From NCBI RefSeq assembly GCF_018343515.1, contig NZ_JAGYPD010000008.1:1-64000 (forward strand): a stretch of 64,000 bases of DNA, read 5' to 3'. Positions 10,909-20,854 of the stretch are shown piece by piece. The position numbers and the translations under genes were made by a program. The notes beneath the pieces are model-generated. The model was not told where the DNA came from, made no database searches, and saw only the letters and a list, made by a program, of their open reading frames with translations. How positions within the stretch are numbered: the stretch's first letter is position 1; each line of letters begins with the position of its first letter. This DNA comes from Bacillus sp. FJAT-50079 (GTDB lineage Bacteria > Bacillota > Bacilli > Bacillales > Bacillaceae_C).

Positions 10909-12462
10909 TTATTCCCACTCAATCGTTGATGGTGGCTTGCTCGTAATATCATAAACGATCCGATTTACATGCTCGACTTCATTCACGATTCTTACGGAGA
11001 TTTTTTCTAATACGTCCCATGGGATTCTTGCCCAGTCTGATGTCATTCCGTCTACGGAAGTAACCGCACGAATGCCGACAGTATGGTCATATGTGCGCGC
11101 ATCTCCCATGACACCGACGCTGCGAATGCCAGGTAAGACTGTGAAGTATTGCCAAATGTCGCGATCTAAGCCAGCTTTCTTTATTTCATCACGTAAAATG
11201 TAATCTGACTCGCGGACGATTTTTAGTTTTTCATCTGTTATTTCACCAAGCACTCGAATGCCTAGGCCTGGTCCTGGGAATGGTTGACGCCAAACGATTT
11301 CATCTGGAATGCCAAGTTCGGTTCCAAGTGCACGGACTTCGTCTTTAAATAAAGTATTTAATGGTTCAATTAATGTGAACTCCATGTCTTCCGGCAATCC
11401 GCCGACATTATGATGGGATTTGATCGTTTGCGCTGTTGCTGTACCACTTTCAATGATGTCCGTGTACAACGTTCCTTGCGCTAGGAAATCAATTCCTTCA
11501 AGTTTTGCTGATTCATCGTCAAACACATAAATGAATTCATTTCCGATGATTTTTCTTTTTTGCTCAGGATCTGTTACACCTTTTAGTTTTCCTAGAAAAC
11601 GTTCTGAAGCATCCACTTTAATCACATTCATATGGAAGCCTTCTGTGAATGTCTTCATCACACTTTCCGCTTCACCTTTACGTAAAAGTCCATGATCAAC
11701 GAAAATACATGTTAGTTGATCCCCGATCGCTTTATGGATAAGAACAGCGACGACCGAAGAGTCAACGCCTCCACTTAGCGCGCATAATACTTTGCGATCT
11801 CCGACAATATCTCTAATTTTCGCCATTTCCATCTCGGCAAAATTCTCCATTGTCCAATTTCCTTCGCATTTACAAACGTGGAATACGAAGTTTTTCAAGA
11901 TGTCATTTCCATAAGCGGAATGTTGAACTTCTGGATGAAATTGTACGGCATACAGTTGTTTCTCTTCATTGCTCATCGCAGCAACCGGACATGTCGCACT
12001 TGTTGCATTAACGACAAAACCTTCCGGCGCTTCCTTGACTAGGTCACCATGACTCATCCAAACGACTTGCTCATTTGGCGTTTCAGAGAAAAGAACACTG
12101 TCTTCGTTAATTGTCATCGTTGCTTTTCCATATTCACGGTCTTTAGCTCTTTCCACCTCTCCACCAAAATGAGTTGTCATTAACTGCATTCCATAGCAAA
12201 TGCCTAATACAGGAACGCCGAGGTCGAATAAGCGCTCATCACAGCGAAAAGCATCATCTGCATACACACTGTGTGGACCTCCCGACAAAATGATTCCTTG
12301 TGGATTTAATTCCTTGATTTCTTCAACTGTCATTGTATGAGGGTGCAATTCACTATAAACACCGAATTCTCGAATTCGTCTCGTAATTAATTGGTTATAC
12401 TGACTTCCGAAGTCTAGTACAACGACCATTCCTTGGTTTTGGTATTCTGTCTTTTCCGGCAT
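10909..12462 (-). CDS. guaA: GMP synthase (glutamine-hydrolysing)
   Basis: Converts XMP to GMP using ATP and glutamine, the last step of guanine nucleotide synthesis. The 517-residue protein has the class I amidotransferase domain at its N-terminus (nucleophile Cys in GICYGMQ, about 92; catalytic HPE in QFHPEVQ). The ATP-pyrophosphatase domain follows (P-loop [11 protein letters not shown], about 230) and then the GMP synthase C-terminal dimerisation domain ending KPPSTIEWE. Length is normal for the family. The start ATG follows GGGAGGG at good spacing. The gene lies behind yeaC-yeaD-yebA, as in B. subtilis. Its leader contains a hairpin with a T run and a promoter overlapping the yebA stop codon. 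Confidence 0.98.
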   Translation of the reverse strand: MPEKTEYQNQGMVVVLDFGSQYNQLITRRIREFGVYSELHPHTMTVEEIKELNPQGIILSGGPHSVYADDAFRCDERLFDLGVPVLGICYGMQLMTTHFGGEVERAKDREYGKATMTINEDSVLFSETPNEQVVWMSHGDLVKEAPEGFVVNATSATCPVAAMSNEEKQLYAVQFHPEVQHSAYGNDILKNFVFHVCKCEGNWTMENFAEMEMAKIRDIVGDRKVLCALSGGVDSSVVAVLIHKAIGDQLTCIFVDHGLLRKGEAESVMKTFTEGFHMNVIKVDASERFLGKLKGVTDPEQKRKIIGNEFIYVFDDESAKLEGIDFLAQGTLYTDIIESGTATAQTIKSHHNVGGLPEDMEFTLIEPLNTLFKDEVRALGTELGIPDEIVWRQPFPGPGLGIRVLGEITDEKLKIVRESDYILRDEIKKAGLDRDIWQYFTVLPGIRSVGVMGDARTYDHTVGIRAVTSVDGMTSDWARIPWDVLEKISVRIVNEVEHVNRIVYDITSKPPSTIEWE

Positions 12463-12490
12463 GTATGACCCTCCCGAACGATTTTAAATA

Positions 12491-12529
12491 AAAACTGACA
12501 TTGCTCTTCTCATAGAAAGAAGAATGTCA
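12491..12529 (-). terminator. Intrinsic-terminator-like hairpin in the guaA leader
   Basis: On the minus strand TGACATTCTTCT pairs with AGAAGAGCAATGTCA (one bulge), followed at once by GTTTTT. The hairpin lies downstream of a candidate guaA promoter and about 28 bases before the guaA start codon. It could simply end the yebA transcript, or it could attenuate guaA itself. No purine-riboswitch core is visible in the 120-bp gap. Confidence 0.75.
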
Positions 12530-12556
12530 TTGTCGCATCATGTCTAATCCGTTTTT

Positions 12557-12585
12557 ATTTTATACTTGATTGCGAGCATGGTCAA
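12557..12585 (-). promoter_or_regulatory. Candidate guaA promoter overlapping the yebA stop
   Basis: On the minus strand TTGACC (12585-12580) and TAAAAT (12562-12557) have a 17-base spacer. The TGA stop of yebA lies inside the -35 box. If active, transcription would start near 12550, before the leader hairpin. Confidence 0.6.
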
Positions 12586-14765
12586 CCAGCAGTTCTTTTA
12601 ATTAGGTTTTCCCATAATTTTCGCACATTTTCCCATTCATTCGCCGCTGAATCACCACGGTAAATTGAGCGTTCATAAATCTCTGTCAGTGTACTCATTT
12701 CATTTGTGTTAAGATGTTGATCAATGTATTTTGCATATTCACGAAGCGTCTGACCTTGTTCACGCTTGGCCCCAAAGCGGTCAAGCCGTATGAGCAGGTC
12801 ATGATACGCTTGGGCAAACGTCTCTTCCTCATTTTTCCCACGATACATCCAAATTAATACATACGGAATCCACTTTCTTCTTTGCACCGTTAACCAAACA
12901 GCGGCAGAGATAATCACAATGCAGACGGATAGAAATATAAGCCAGTTCCCCACTGAGTTAAGCTTTGGCCAAATGGAAATAGAATGTCTATATTCTTTCG
13001 GCTCATTCTTAATTTCTTCTTTTTCCTCTTCGATTGGTTGCGGTGTTTCTGGCTTCGCTTCTTCTGGATTTTGTACAGCAGGCGTGCTTCGTTCCACTTC
13101 TTCATCTTGACTATACGTAACAGGATTATAAAATCCTTTTGTTGGCTCAAACGGGACCCAGCCTTCCGTTGGAAAATACACTTCCACCCAAGAATGCGCC
13201 TCATTATTTGTTACTTGATACATCTGCGCATCTGAACCGGCTGTTCCATAATAATTGCCAGCCGTATACCCTTTTGCCCATCTAGCCGGAATTCCAACGG
13301 AACGCAGCAATGTGACCATTGATGTGGAAAAATTGTCACAATACCCACGCTGTGTTTCAAATAAAAATTGATCGACATAATCTTGATCGCCTTTTGGAAT
13401 GGCTACATCAGTCTGATCGTAAGTAAATTGAGCCGCTTGAAAATATTGTTCGATCGCCTTTGCCTGATCAAACCAGTTATGTTTATCTGCCGTAATTTCC
13501 ATGGCAAGTTCTCGAACTCTTTCAGGCAATGAATCTGGTAACTGAGTAAAGTGTTCTAACAAATCCGAATGATGAGAAGGCAATGCTGTCGTTGCTCGCA
13601 TTTCTTTCATACTGTACGAAGTTTTTTTAAATGAAACGGCATATGTTTTTAAAAAGACCGGCTCGGCATTTTCTGAAAAAGAAGTAAACTTATCGAGATC
13701 TGGATCATATTGAAAATATCCTTCTTCATTCCCCTTTATGGCTGTCGCGGCGTATGGACGAACAATATGTGAATATGGCAATTGCATATCAAAAACGGCT
13801 TCTTTGATTTGTTCATCTTTCGTCGCAGCAAGCTCATAAGCTAATTCTCTCTCAGACTCGAACAATTCATCATCCGAACGATCCGAGGAAGTCCAGCCTT
13901 TTCCTGTGTATACATCCTTTACTTCCACTTTCCAATACTGCCGCGAAGGAGTTTTCACTTCAAAAACGACTCGATCGTCACCGTGAAACGGTCCTCCAAG
14001 CTTTGTATCATCTGGGCTATATCCGATCGATGCAACATTGCTCTGCTGACGACCGTTTTCCGCCGCTGATTTAATAAATGGTACAGGATCTGGCCAAACA
14101 GGATCAGCTTTCGGGGATATGTATCCAACCATTACACTCGACATAATGAGCACGGCAAGCGGTAATGACCATTTTAAGAATACCCCTTTCCTCTCTTCAA
14201 GCCTCTCCTCTTCAATAAATCTCTGGAAAAACAACATACCAAGTAATACAAACCCAATCACAATAATTCGTACGATCGCATACTTCCCATTATAAATCGT
14301 AAATGTATCAAGAACCGTCACATACAAAATCGTTGTAAAATAAAAAACGAAGACTTTTTTTCGCAAAATGAGCCAATATCGAAGCAAATACGCCATCAGC
14401 CATAGCAGGATAAAAAATAATAAACTTCTCGTTAAATCCGTTAAATTATACCAATTCCCTACCCAGATTCGTCTTCCGTTTTCCATTACATCAGCTACTA
14501 ACGTTGGCAGCCATTCGACCATACTTATCATGCGATGCGAGAAGATAAGATGAAGAAATAGAAAGACGAAGAATGCTTTAATAGGTAGCCGTAGCCACCA
14601 AGGGCAGCGTATAAAGTATAAAAATAGGGAGATGGCAACAAATAGAACAAAATAATGCAATTCACCTGTATACGTAATTTCTGAGAGGGGGCGCAGCCAT
14701 TCCCAAAGGAGCATAAAGCCAAGTACGTACAATACCATCGTATAAAAATTACGACTATGAGTCAT
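12582..14765 (-). CDS. yebA: Membrane-anchored transglutaminase-like protein (TgpA/YebA family)
   Basis: A 727-residue protein with about six N-terminal membrane spans (residues 10-215), a large external region, a transglutaminase core and a final membrane span before a cytoplasmic DUF4129-type tail. The catalytic triad regions are readable: Cys in RGYCDNFSTSMV, His in NNEAHSWVEVYF and Asp/Glu-like positions in GWVPFEPTKGF. The family is thought to act on peptides or cell-envelope proteins, but the substrate is unknown. It is the third gene of yeaC-yeaD-yebA, overlapping yeaD by 4 bp, and lies directly before guaA. The same order exists in B. subtilis, which supports the gene name. Confidence 0.9.
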   Translation of the reverse strand: MTHSRNFYTMVLYVLGFMLLWEWLRPLSEITYTGELHYFVLFVAISLFLYFIRCPWWLRLPIKAFFVFLFLHLIFSHRMISMVEWLPTLVADVMENGRRIWVGNWYNLTDLTRSLLFFILLWLMAYLLRYWLILRKKVFVFYFTTILYVTVLDTFTIYNGKYAIVRIIVIGFVLLGMLFFQRFIEEERLEERKGVFLKWSLPLAVLIMSSVMVGYISPKADPVWPDPVPFIKSAAENGRQQSNVASIGYSPDDTKLGGPFHGDDRVVFEVKTPSRQYWKVEVKDVYTGKGWTSSDRSDDELFESERELAYELAATKDEQIKEAVFDMQLPYSHIVRPYAATAIKGNEEGYFQYDPDLDKFTSFSENAEPVFLKTYAVSFKKTSYSMKEMRATTALPSHHSDLLEHFTQLPDSLPERVRELAMEITADKHNWFDQAKAIEQYFQAAQFTYDQTDVAIPKGDQDYVDQFLFETQRGYCDNFSTSMVTLLRSVGIPARWAKGYTAGNYYGTAGSDAQMYQVTNNEAHSWVEVYFPTEGWVPFEPTKGFYNPVTYSQDEEVERSTPAVQNPEEAKPETPQPIEEEKEEIKNEPKEYRHSISIWPKLNSVGNWLIFLSVCIVIISAAVWLTVQRRKWIPYVLIWMYRGKNEEETFAQAYHDLLIRLDRFGAKREQGQTLREYAKYIDQHLNTNEMSTLTEIYERSIYRGDSAANEWENVRKLWENLIKRTAG

Positions 14766-15985
14766 GCTCGTCTCACCTCTGAAAAAACCGTTTGTATGTT
14801 TGTTTCATCTATTATTCGAACCCGGAAACCTCTTTGGGTAGCATGCACCCGTAATGCCGCTTCCTCCGAGTTAATTTTTTCGCCCGCCTTTTTAATGATA
14901 AAGATATGAACCCCTTCCTTGCGTTGCTTGTATGAGCCCATACTTTCAAGCAAATCCCTTGTTAACTTTGATGTAATGATGATGAGCGTTGCTTGTTGCT
15001 TCATAACTATCCCATCAGCTTTAAGCAACCCTCCCAGTGCAACACGGCTATCTGACTTCACTTTTGCAAAATGATACATACATTGTTGCTGGTGCATTTC
15101 CCCACCTTTAATCGAAAGCAGCGTCTTTTCGGCCCCAACCGAATATAATCCTACTTGACCACCGCTCTGCAAAATAGCAGTTACCGAGGAAGCGGCAAAA
15201 GTAACCATTTCTTCAAAGGTATCTGTCGGCGTTCGATCTAAAACAAAGAGCAAATCATTCGATTGCCGCAGCTCAAATTCCTTCGACATCATGTTGTTCG
15301 TCCGAGCCGATGCCTTCCAATCGATCCAAGCAAACCGGTCACCTGGCTGGTATTGCCTCACACCGGCAACGAGCGTTGTATCTTTTTGGAACTGTGTCGC
15401 CGACGCAGTCCCGCCTTGCTCAAAGCGACTTTCCATCAGACGATAACCGATATCGATAATTTTCGGATAAACGAGGACTGTTTGCTCACATGTAATCCAG
15501 CGCTCTTTCTCAATGAACCCTAATCCATCTCCTGTTTTTAATCTGACCGCATAAAAAGCATGCTCTCCACGTGGAATCTGCTCAATCTGATAATCAATTG
15601 TTATTTTCCTTTTAAAGCCGGGAAATAAAAGCTGTTTACTCCCTTTGCTATTACAATCATCTGTAAAAACATCCTCTACAAGTAAATAGAGCAAAGGAAA
15701 TGGAAATGTTCTGTTTAACTCAAGCGAAACAATCAAACGATCACCTGAGGTCAATTCCTGCGGATCAACCTTTCTTGTTACCTGAAATTGCTGCAAAGGA
15801 TAGGTAAATATTAAAAGCGAATATAGCGAGATCGGAAGAAAACTAAAAAATAAAAACCAGCTCACAAATCCACCTTGGAACATCGCGTATGAAAAGGCGA
15901 GCCCCACAAGAAAAAGAAGGAAAAAAAAGCGAATAAATCGGTTTATCTTATTGAAAAAACGTCTTCTTTTCCATTTTCCCCTCAT
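14762..15985 (-). CDS. yeaD: DUF58 domain protein (YeaD-like)
   Basis: A 407-residue protein with two N-terminal membrane spans (about 17-58) and a DUF58 domain. The diagnostic motif is seen as RQYQPGDRFAWIDWKASART (about residues 211-230), followed by a VWA-like fold (LLFVLDRTPTD). DUF58 proteins occur beside MoxR ATPases and transglutaminases and are thought to form a chaperone or envelope-assembly system, but the biochemical role is not established. The gene overlaps yebA by 4 bp and abuts yeaC with a one-base overlap (15985), so the three are translated together. Confidence 0.9.
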   Translation of the reverse strand: MRGKWKRRRFFNKINRFIRFFFLLFLVGLAFSYAMFQGGFVSWFLFFSFLPISLYSLLIFTYPLQQFQVTRKVDPQELTSGDRLIVSLELNRTFPFPLLYLLVEDVFTDDCNSKGSKQLLFPGFKRKITIDYQIEQIPRGEHAFYAVRLKTGDGLGFIEKERWITCEQTVLVYPKIIDIGYRLMESRFEQGGTASATQFQKDTTLVAGVRQYQPGDRFAWIDWKASARTNNMMSKEFELRQSNDLLFVLDRTPTDTFEEMVTFAASSVTAILQSGGQVGLYSVGAEKTLLSIKGGEMHQQQCMYHFAKVKSDSRVALGGLLKADGIVMKQQATLIIITSKLTRDLLESMGSYKQRKEGVHIFIIKKAGEKINSEEAALRVHATQRGFRVRIIDETNIQTVFSEVRRA

Positions 15986-16941
15986 TATTTTACAGCCCTT
16001 TTCACTGGTACATGCACTTTCGCAATGATGTTTTCAACTAGCTTCTCTGGGGAAATACCTTGAAACTTTGCTTCTGATTTTAAAATAATCCGATGGGAGA
16101 AAACATAGGGAGCTAAATATTGAACATCATCTGGAATGACATAATCTCTGCCTGAGCAAAATGCTAATGCTTGTCCCGCTTTCATTAATGCAATTGATGC
16201 CCTCGGGCTTGCTCCTAAATAGATTTGTTGGTGCTCTCTCGTCTTATTTGCCATTTCCACAATATATTGTTTAATTACTTCTTCAACATATACTTCTTTC
16301 ACTTGCTGTTGAAGCTCTCTTAATTCATGAAGTGTGATGACGGGATCAAGCTCATCAATTGGTGCAATCTTTTGCGATCGCGTCAACACCTCGATTTCTT
16401 CATTCATTGATGGATATCCCATGTTTAACTTCATTAAAAATCGATCAAGCTGCGCCTCTGGCAGCGGATACGTCCCCTCATATTCGATCGGATTTTGTGT
16501 AGCCATGACAAAAAATGGTCTTTCTAGCTGCAATGTCACTCCATCAACCGTCACACTTTTTTCTTCCATCCCTTCAAGCAATGCTGATTGCGTTTTTGGC
16601 GATGTTCGATTAATTTCATCCGCTAAAATAATATTTCCAACAATTGGACCGGGGCGAAAAGTAAATTCCATTTCCTTAGGGTTATAAATCGAAACACCAA
16701 GAACATCGGAAGGCAATAAATCGGGGGTGAATTGGATTCTTTTAAAGGTTGCATTGACAGATTTAGCTAAAGCTCTCACCATCATTGTTTTTCCAACGCC
16801 CGGAACATCTTCGAGCAAAACATGCCCTTCTGCTAAAAGAGCGACAAGGCTTAATCTCGCAACGTCGGTTTTTCCAATCATGACTTTCTCAATATTTTGG
16901 ATAATTTTTTTGATTTGTTGCTGCATCATATCATGGTTCAT
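15985..16941 (-). CDS. yeaC: MoxR-family AAA ATPase (YeaC-like)
   Basis: A 318-residue AAA+ ATPase. Motifs are Walker A DVPGVGKTMM, Walker B ILADEINR, sensor MATQNPIEYEGTYPLPEAQLD and the arginine-finger region ASPRASIAL. MoxR ATPases work with VWA/DUF58 partners such as the next gene. I chose the ATG at 16941 (MNHDMMQQQ), which follows GCAGGTG at good spacing and matches the usual N-terminus of the family. The open frame extends 30 codons further upstream without support. It heads the operon leading to yebA and guaA. Confidence 0.9.
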   Translation of the reverse strand: MNHDMMQQQIKKIIQNIEKVMIGKTDVARLSLVALLAEGHVLLEDVPGVGKTMMVRALAKSVNATFKRIQFTPDLLPSDVLGVSIYNPKEMEFTFRPGPIVGNIILADEINRTSPKTQSALLEGMEEKSVTVDGVTLQLERPFFVMATQNPIEYEGTYPLPEAQLDRFLMKLNMGYPSMNEEIEVLTRSQKIAPIDELDPVITLHELRELQQQVKEVYVEEVIKQYIVEMANKTREHQQIYLGASPRASIALMKAGQALAFCSGRDYVIPDDVQYLAPYVFSHRIILKSEAKFQGISPEKLVENIIAKVHVPVKRAVK

Positions 16942-17054
16942 CTGCACACACCTGCCGTCATTTTTTTCTCTTACTCCATATATTCTGTTAAAAGGTGAAA
17001 AAACCTCTTGTAAGTACAAAGTTCTACACAAAAAGAACGTACTACCTTATTATA

Positions 17055-17085
17055 ACGAAAAAAAGAGACAGATTTAGCTGCCTCT
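17055..17085 (-). terminator. nadE terminator
   Basis: Stem AGAGGCAG/CTGTCTCT (17085-17078 and 17071-17064 on the minus strand) with loop CTAAAT, followed by a long T run. The stem begins at the nadE stop codon. Confidence 0.88.
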
Positions 17086-17921
17086 CAATCTTTCCAAAAG
17101 TCATCAAACACAGTCACAGGCAGATGCCGTTTATGTTTTGATTTTCGAAATAATGCTTCAATTGTATTTTTCGCTGTTTCAGAAACGGCTTTCCCTTCAA
17201 GATAATCGTCAATTTCTTCGTATGATACACCTAATGCCACTTCATCTGGTAGCATCGGTCGATCATCTTCTAAATCAGCCGTTGGTACTTTCATATATAA
17301 ATGCTCTGGGCAATCGAGTTCCTGTAAAAGCTGTCTTCCTTGCCTTTTATTCAGCCGGAAAATAGGCACAGCATCTGATGCGCCATCTCCATATTTGGTG
17401 AAAAATCCCGTCAAAGCTTCCGCAGCTTGATCTGTTCCAAGCACGACACAATTATATGTTGCTGCAATGCTATATTGGGCTTTCATCCGTTCCCGTGCTT
17501 TTTCATTCCCTTTTGTAAAGTCTGTAATTTCAATGCCGGCTTGTTTTAATGCAGCTGTACTTGCATCGACGGCTTCTTTAATATTGATTTCGTATGTTTC
17601 GCTCGGTGAAATAAAAGCAATTGCATCTTCGACATCATTCATATCTGTTTGTGTACCATATGGTAGCTTGACAGCAATAAATGTATAATGATCGTTATTA
17701 GCCCCGTCCCGCTCATTTAATTCATCAACAGCCATTTGTGCGAGTTTCCCGACAAGTGTAGAATCCTGTCCACCTGATATTCCTAGCACAAATCCACGAA
17801 AGAATGAATGTTTCTCCATATATGACTTTAAAAAATCGATACTTCGACGTATTTCCTTTTTGGGATCAATATTCGGTTGAACTTTTAGCTCCTCGATAAT
17901 CTGACGTTGCAGTTCTTCCAT
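17085..17921 (-). CDS. nadE: NH3-dependent NAD+ synthetase
   Basis: Makes NAD+ from nicotinate adenine dinucleotide, ATP and ammonia. The 278-residue protein has the PP-loop [10 protein letters not shown] (about 48-57) and family blocks such as [33 protein letters not shown] split along the middle. It lacks the extra amidase domain of glutamine-dependent enzymes. The start chosen is ATG 17921, which follows GGGAG by 8 bases; a GTG five codons earlier has no spacing to a ribosome site. It lies on the same strand after pncB, separated by a repeat element, forming an NAD salvage group. Confidence 0.95.
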   Translation of the reverse strand: MEELQRQIIEELKVQPNIDPKKEIRRSIDFLKSYMEKHSFFRGFVLGISGGQDSTLVGKLAQMAVDELNERDGANNDHYTFIAVKLPYGTQTDMNDVEDAIAFISPSETYEINIKEAVDASTAALKQAGIEITDFTKGNEKARERMKAQYSIAATYNCVVLGTDQAAEALTGFFTKYGDGASDAVPIFRLNKRQGRQLLQELDCPEHLYMKVPTADLEDDRPMLPDEVALGVSYEEIDDYLEGKAVSETAKNTIEALFRKSKHKRHLPVTVFDDFWKD

Positions 17922-17971
17922 TTTGTTCACTCCCACTTCAGCATTATTTTCTCACACTATTTTAGAACAAA

Positions 17972-18127
17972 GTTGATTTCCGCTTTAGGCGGACGCTCCG
18001 TAAGCTTACTCAAGTCAACAGGATGGGATATGCTCGTTGTCCCATAATGGCGAGTCCTATTAGGCTTCCGCGGATCTCACGTAGACCGTTGATCCCGCTA
18101 GAGTAGCAGCATTCCACTTCAATCAAT
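17972..18127. repeat. GTTGATT-type intergenic repeat between pncB and nadE
   Basis: A roughly 156-bp block starting GTTGATTTCCGCTTTAGGCGG and ending CCACTTCAATCAATGG. These ends match the core of the dispersed repeats at 5606, 23902, 48278 and 54207. The middle is divergent and includes another GTTGATCCCGCTAGAG stretch, suggesting two fused or degraded units. No coding capacity is seen. Confidence 0.65.
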
Positions 18128-18164
18128 GGAATCTATTGTGAATTAACATTCCCGTTTAACAAAG

Positions 18165-19628
18165 CTATTTTTTCAAGGCATGCACTTTTTCCTTAATCGC
18201 TTCAATGTTTCTCATTTTATTATCCCAGCAATCTTGGCTTAAATCGACGGGATATTCTTCGGGGTTGAGCGACCGCTTATATTCATCCCAAAGAACGTTC
18301 AAACTTTCCGCCGCATATGCTTGAATCTCTTGAAGAGTTGGCAATACATATACAAGTTCACCCTTTTCAAAAATGGGCTGATGCAAATCTTTCGCTTCAA
18401 AGTTTGTCACAAATTTACTTATATATGTGTGGACAGGATGGAACATCTTTAATCGTTCCTCGTGTTCGGGTGTTTCATTCCACAGTGTAATATAGTCACC
18501 TTCTGATTTATGGTTTACCCTGTTAATGATCCGATACACTTTTTTCTTTCCTGGCGTTGTTACTTTCTCCACATTGGCAGAAATTTTAATCGTATCTTCC
18601 ATTTCACCCAATTCATTTTCAATTGATACGATTTTATAAACAGCGCCTAATGCCGGCTGATCATAAGCGGTAATCAGCTTTGTGCCAATTCCCCATGAAT
18701 CTATTTTTGCTCCTTGAGCCTTTAAATGTAAAATTGTATATTCATCTAAATCGCTAGACGCAAAGATTTTGGCGTCTTGGAAGCCCGCATCATCAAGGAG
18801 TTTTCTCGCTTCCTTCGACAGGAACGCCATATCACCGCTGTCCAGTCTAATTCCGAGAAAATTAATCCGATCACCAAATTCTTTCGCTACTTTAATCGCT
18901 GTCGGCACTCCCGAGCGCAACGTATCATACGTATCAACTAAAAATACACAGTCCCGATGAGTTTCTGCATATTTTTTAAATGCCGTATACTCATCTCGAT
19001 ATGCTTGTACCATTGAGTGGGCATGAGTTCCAGCTACGGGCATGCCAAATAATTTCCCAGCTCTGACATTGCTCGTTGCTTCAAAGCCGCCGATAAACGC
19101 CGCTCTCGTTCCCCATAAAGCTGCGTCCATTTCTTGCGCTCGCCTTGACCCGAATTCTAATGCGATTTCTTTCCCAACAACTTGTTTAATACGAGAGGCT
19201 TTCGTTGCAATCAATGTTTGGTAATTCACAATGTTAAGCAACGCCGTCTCTAACATTTGTGCTTCTGCGAGGGGTGCTTCAATTTGCATAATCGGTTCAT
19301 TATGAAAAACGATCTCCCCTTCACGCATCGAGCGAATCGTACCTGTAAACCGCATATTTCTTAAATATTCAAGGAAATCAGCTTCATAACCGATTTCTTC
19401 TAAATAATGCAAATCACTTTCAGTAAAACGAAAATTCCGTACGTAATGAATCGCTTTTTCTAAGCCGGCAAAAATCGCATAGCCGTTAGAAAAAGGCATT
19501 TTGCGAAAATATAAATCAAATACTGCTTTACGATTATGAATTCCGTCTTGCCAATACGTCTTTGCCATATTAATTTGATACAAATCCGTATGTAGCATCA
19601 AGCTATCATCTTCATAATGGTACTTCAT
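18165..19628 (-). CDS. pncB: Nicotinate phosphoribosyltransferase
   Basis: Joins nicotinate and PRPP to give nicotinate mononucleotide, the entry step of the Preiss-Handler NAD salvage route. The 487-residue protein shows the N-terminal LHTDLYQINMAKTYW block, the phosphoribosyl-binding EFGSRRAQEMDAA region, the family GTHAHSMVQAY motif with its catalytic histidine, and RLDSGDMAFLSKEAR. Length is normal. It lies 14 bp after pncA, which supplies nicotinate from nicotinamide, and upstream of nadE. Together these three give salvage from nicotinamide to NAD+, apart from the adenylyltransferase NadD, which is not in the window. Confidence 0.95.
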   Translation of the reverse strand: MKYHYEDDSLMLHTDLYQINMAKTYWQDGIHNRKAVFDLYFRKMPFSNGYAIFAGLEKAIHYVRNFRFTESDLHYLEEIGYEADFLEYLRNMRFTGTIRSMREGEIVFHNEPIMQIEAPLAEAQMLETALLNIVNYQTLIATKASRIKQVVGKEIALEFGSRRAQEMDAALWGTRAAFIGGFEATSNVRAGKLFGMPVAGTHAHSMVQAYRDEYTAFKKYAETHRDCVFLVDTYDTLRSGVPTAIKVAKEFGDRINFLGIRLDSGDMAFLSKEARKLLDDAGFQDAKIFASSDLDEYTILHLKAQGAKIDSWGIGTKLITAYDQPALGAVYKIVSIENELGEMEDTIKISANVEKVTTPGKKKVYRIINRVNHKSEGDYITLWNETPEHEERLKMFHPVHTYISKFVTNFEAKDLHQPIFEKGELVYVLPTLQEIQAYAAESLNVLWDEYKRSLNPEEYPVDLSQDCWDNKMRNIEAIKEKVHALKK

Positions 19629-19642
19629 TACTGTGCCACTCC

Positions 19643-20206
19643 TTAGTTTCCAGTTCTAATTACTTTTGCACCGAGTGTGTTTTCAAAATGCCCTAATGCC
19701 CAGTCATGACCGGCTGCATTAAAGCTAGCAACCGCATCCGCATGGATCACAATCGCATAGCCTTTGTTATATGCATCGATGGCTGTATGCAAGACACAAA
19801 TATCGGTACATACACCACATATATGCACTTCTTCGATTCCTCGTTCACGAAGCTTCATATCAAGATTCGTTCCTGCAAAAGCGCTATACCTTGTTTTATC
19901 CATATAATACATATTTGAATCATTTTCATATTGACGATATAACGTAGCAAGGGAGCCAAATAAATCCCTTCCAGATGTTCCCTCTATATTATGGGGAGGG
20001 AAAAGCTTCATTTCTGGATGGAGCACATCGTTTTCCAGATGTTTGTCAATCGCTAATACGACGAATTCTCCTGTTGCTAAGAATTCCTTCGTCAAGTTAA
20101 CGATGGCCTCTTCTATTTCCTGGCCCGGTTTCCCGCATGTTAGTTTTCCATCATCCGCAACAAAATCATATGTATAATCAACATTTAATAATGCTCTTTT
20201 TGCCAT
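19643..20206 (-). CDS. pncA: Nicotinamidase (isochorismatase fold)
   Basis: Hydrolyses nicotinamide to nicotinate. The 187-residue cysteine hydrolase has catalytic Asp in NVDYTYDFV (D10), a Lys in MDKTRYSAFAGT and the nucleophile Cys in GVCTDICVLHTA. The metal-site segment seen in many nicotinamidases is present as IDKHLENDVLHPEMKLFPPHN-type sequence, read here in two parts. It abuts the HAD gene upstream with a 1-bp gap and pncB downstream by 14 bp, so it is one operon. Confidence 0.93.
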   Translation of the reverse strand: MAKRALLNVDYTYDFVADDGKLTCGKPGQEIEEAIVNLTKEFLATGEFVVLAIDKHLENDVLHPEMKLFPPHNIEGTSGRDLFGSLATLYRQYENDSNMYYMDKTRYSAFAGTNLDMKLRERGIEEVHICGVCTDICVLHTAIDAYNKGYAIVIHADAVASFNAAGHDWALGHFENTLGAKVIRTGN

Positions 20207-20207
20207 T

Positions 20208-20801
20208 TTACTTCCCCCCGAAAGATTTTAGTGTTTCAATCAAAGAGTCCGTATATTGCTCAACATGAAGATCGGCTTCAATATCGGCGTTTTGAAACGC
20301 ACATGTTTTCATTCCAACTGCTTTGGCGGGAATCAAATCCAATGCGCGATCGCCAATCGCCCAATCCAAATCGTATTTTTCATGCAAATATTGATAAGCA
20401 CCAATATCTGGTTTGCGCGGATAGCCATCATCATCAGGACTAACGATTTCAGTAAAATATTGAATGAGTCCCCACTTCTCTAGCAGCTCTTTAGTCGATG
20501 CCCTCGTACGATGAGTGACAATCACATTCACTTCCGCCGCCGCCAATACTGCTTCAATCCCTTCAAAAGGAGGACTTCCGGCTTCTGCTTCAGCGTGATC
20601 CAATTCCTTAAAACGATCCCGATAGTTTTCCGAGATACCAAAATGGGCAAATGCCTCCTTTGATGTACGCTTCAGCCAACGAAGCGCTTCTTTTCGATCT
20701 ATCTGCTTTTGATGCACCTCTTCATAGACCGTACAAAAACTATTCAAAATTGCTGGATATGTATCGAAAATTGTCCCATCTAAATCCCATAATAATCTCA
20801 T
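20208..20801 (-). CDS. HAD-superfamily hydrolase, probable phosphatase
   Basis: A 197-residue HAD hydrolase of subfamily IA. Motif I is LLWDLDGTIFDTY (nucleophile D6, acid D8), motif II IVTHRTR, and motifs III/IV appear as RKPDIGAY and AIGDRALD. The small cap lies between motifs I and II. It is the first gene of the pncA-pncB-nadE group, with a 1-bp gap to pncA, so a role in nucleotide or NAD-intermediate dephosphorylation is plausible but only inferred. It could equally be a general house-cleaning phosphatase. Confidence 0.85.
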   Translation of the reverse strand: MRLLWDLDGTIFDTYPAILNSFCTVYEEVHQKQIDRKEALRWLKRTSKEAFAHFGISENYRDRFKELDHAEAEAGSPPFEGIEAVLAAAEVNVIVTHRTRASTKELLEKWGLIQYFTEIVSPDDDGYPRKPDIGAYQYLHEKYDLDWAIGDRALDLIPAKAVGMKTCAFQNADIEADLHVEQYTDSLIETLKSFGGK

Positions 20802-20854
20802 GAAACATCACCTTTTCTTATATTAATTAAAGATTACCACATTTTTGCGGACAA

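Noticed and set aside
12463-12581. Possible purine riboswitch upstream of guaA
   Set aside because: The conserved core of the purine aptamer is not present, and the gap is too short to hold aptamer plus platform beyond the hairpin described.
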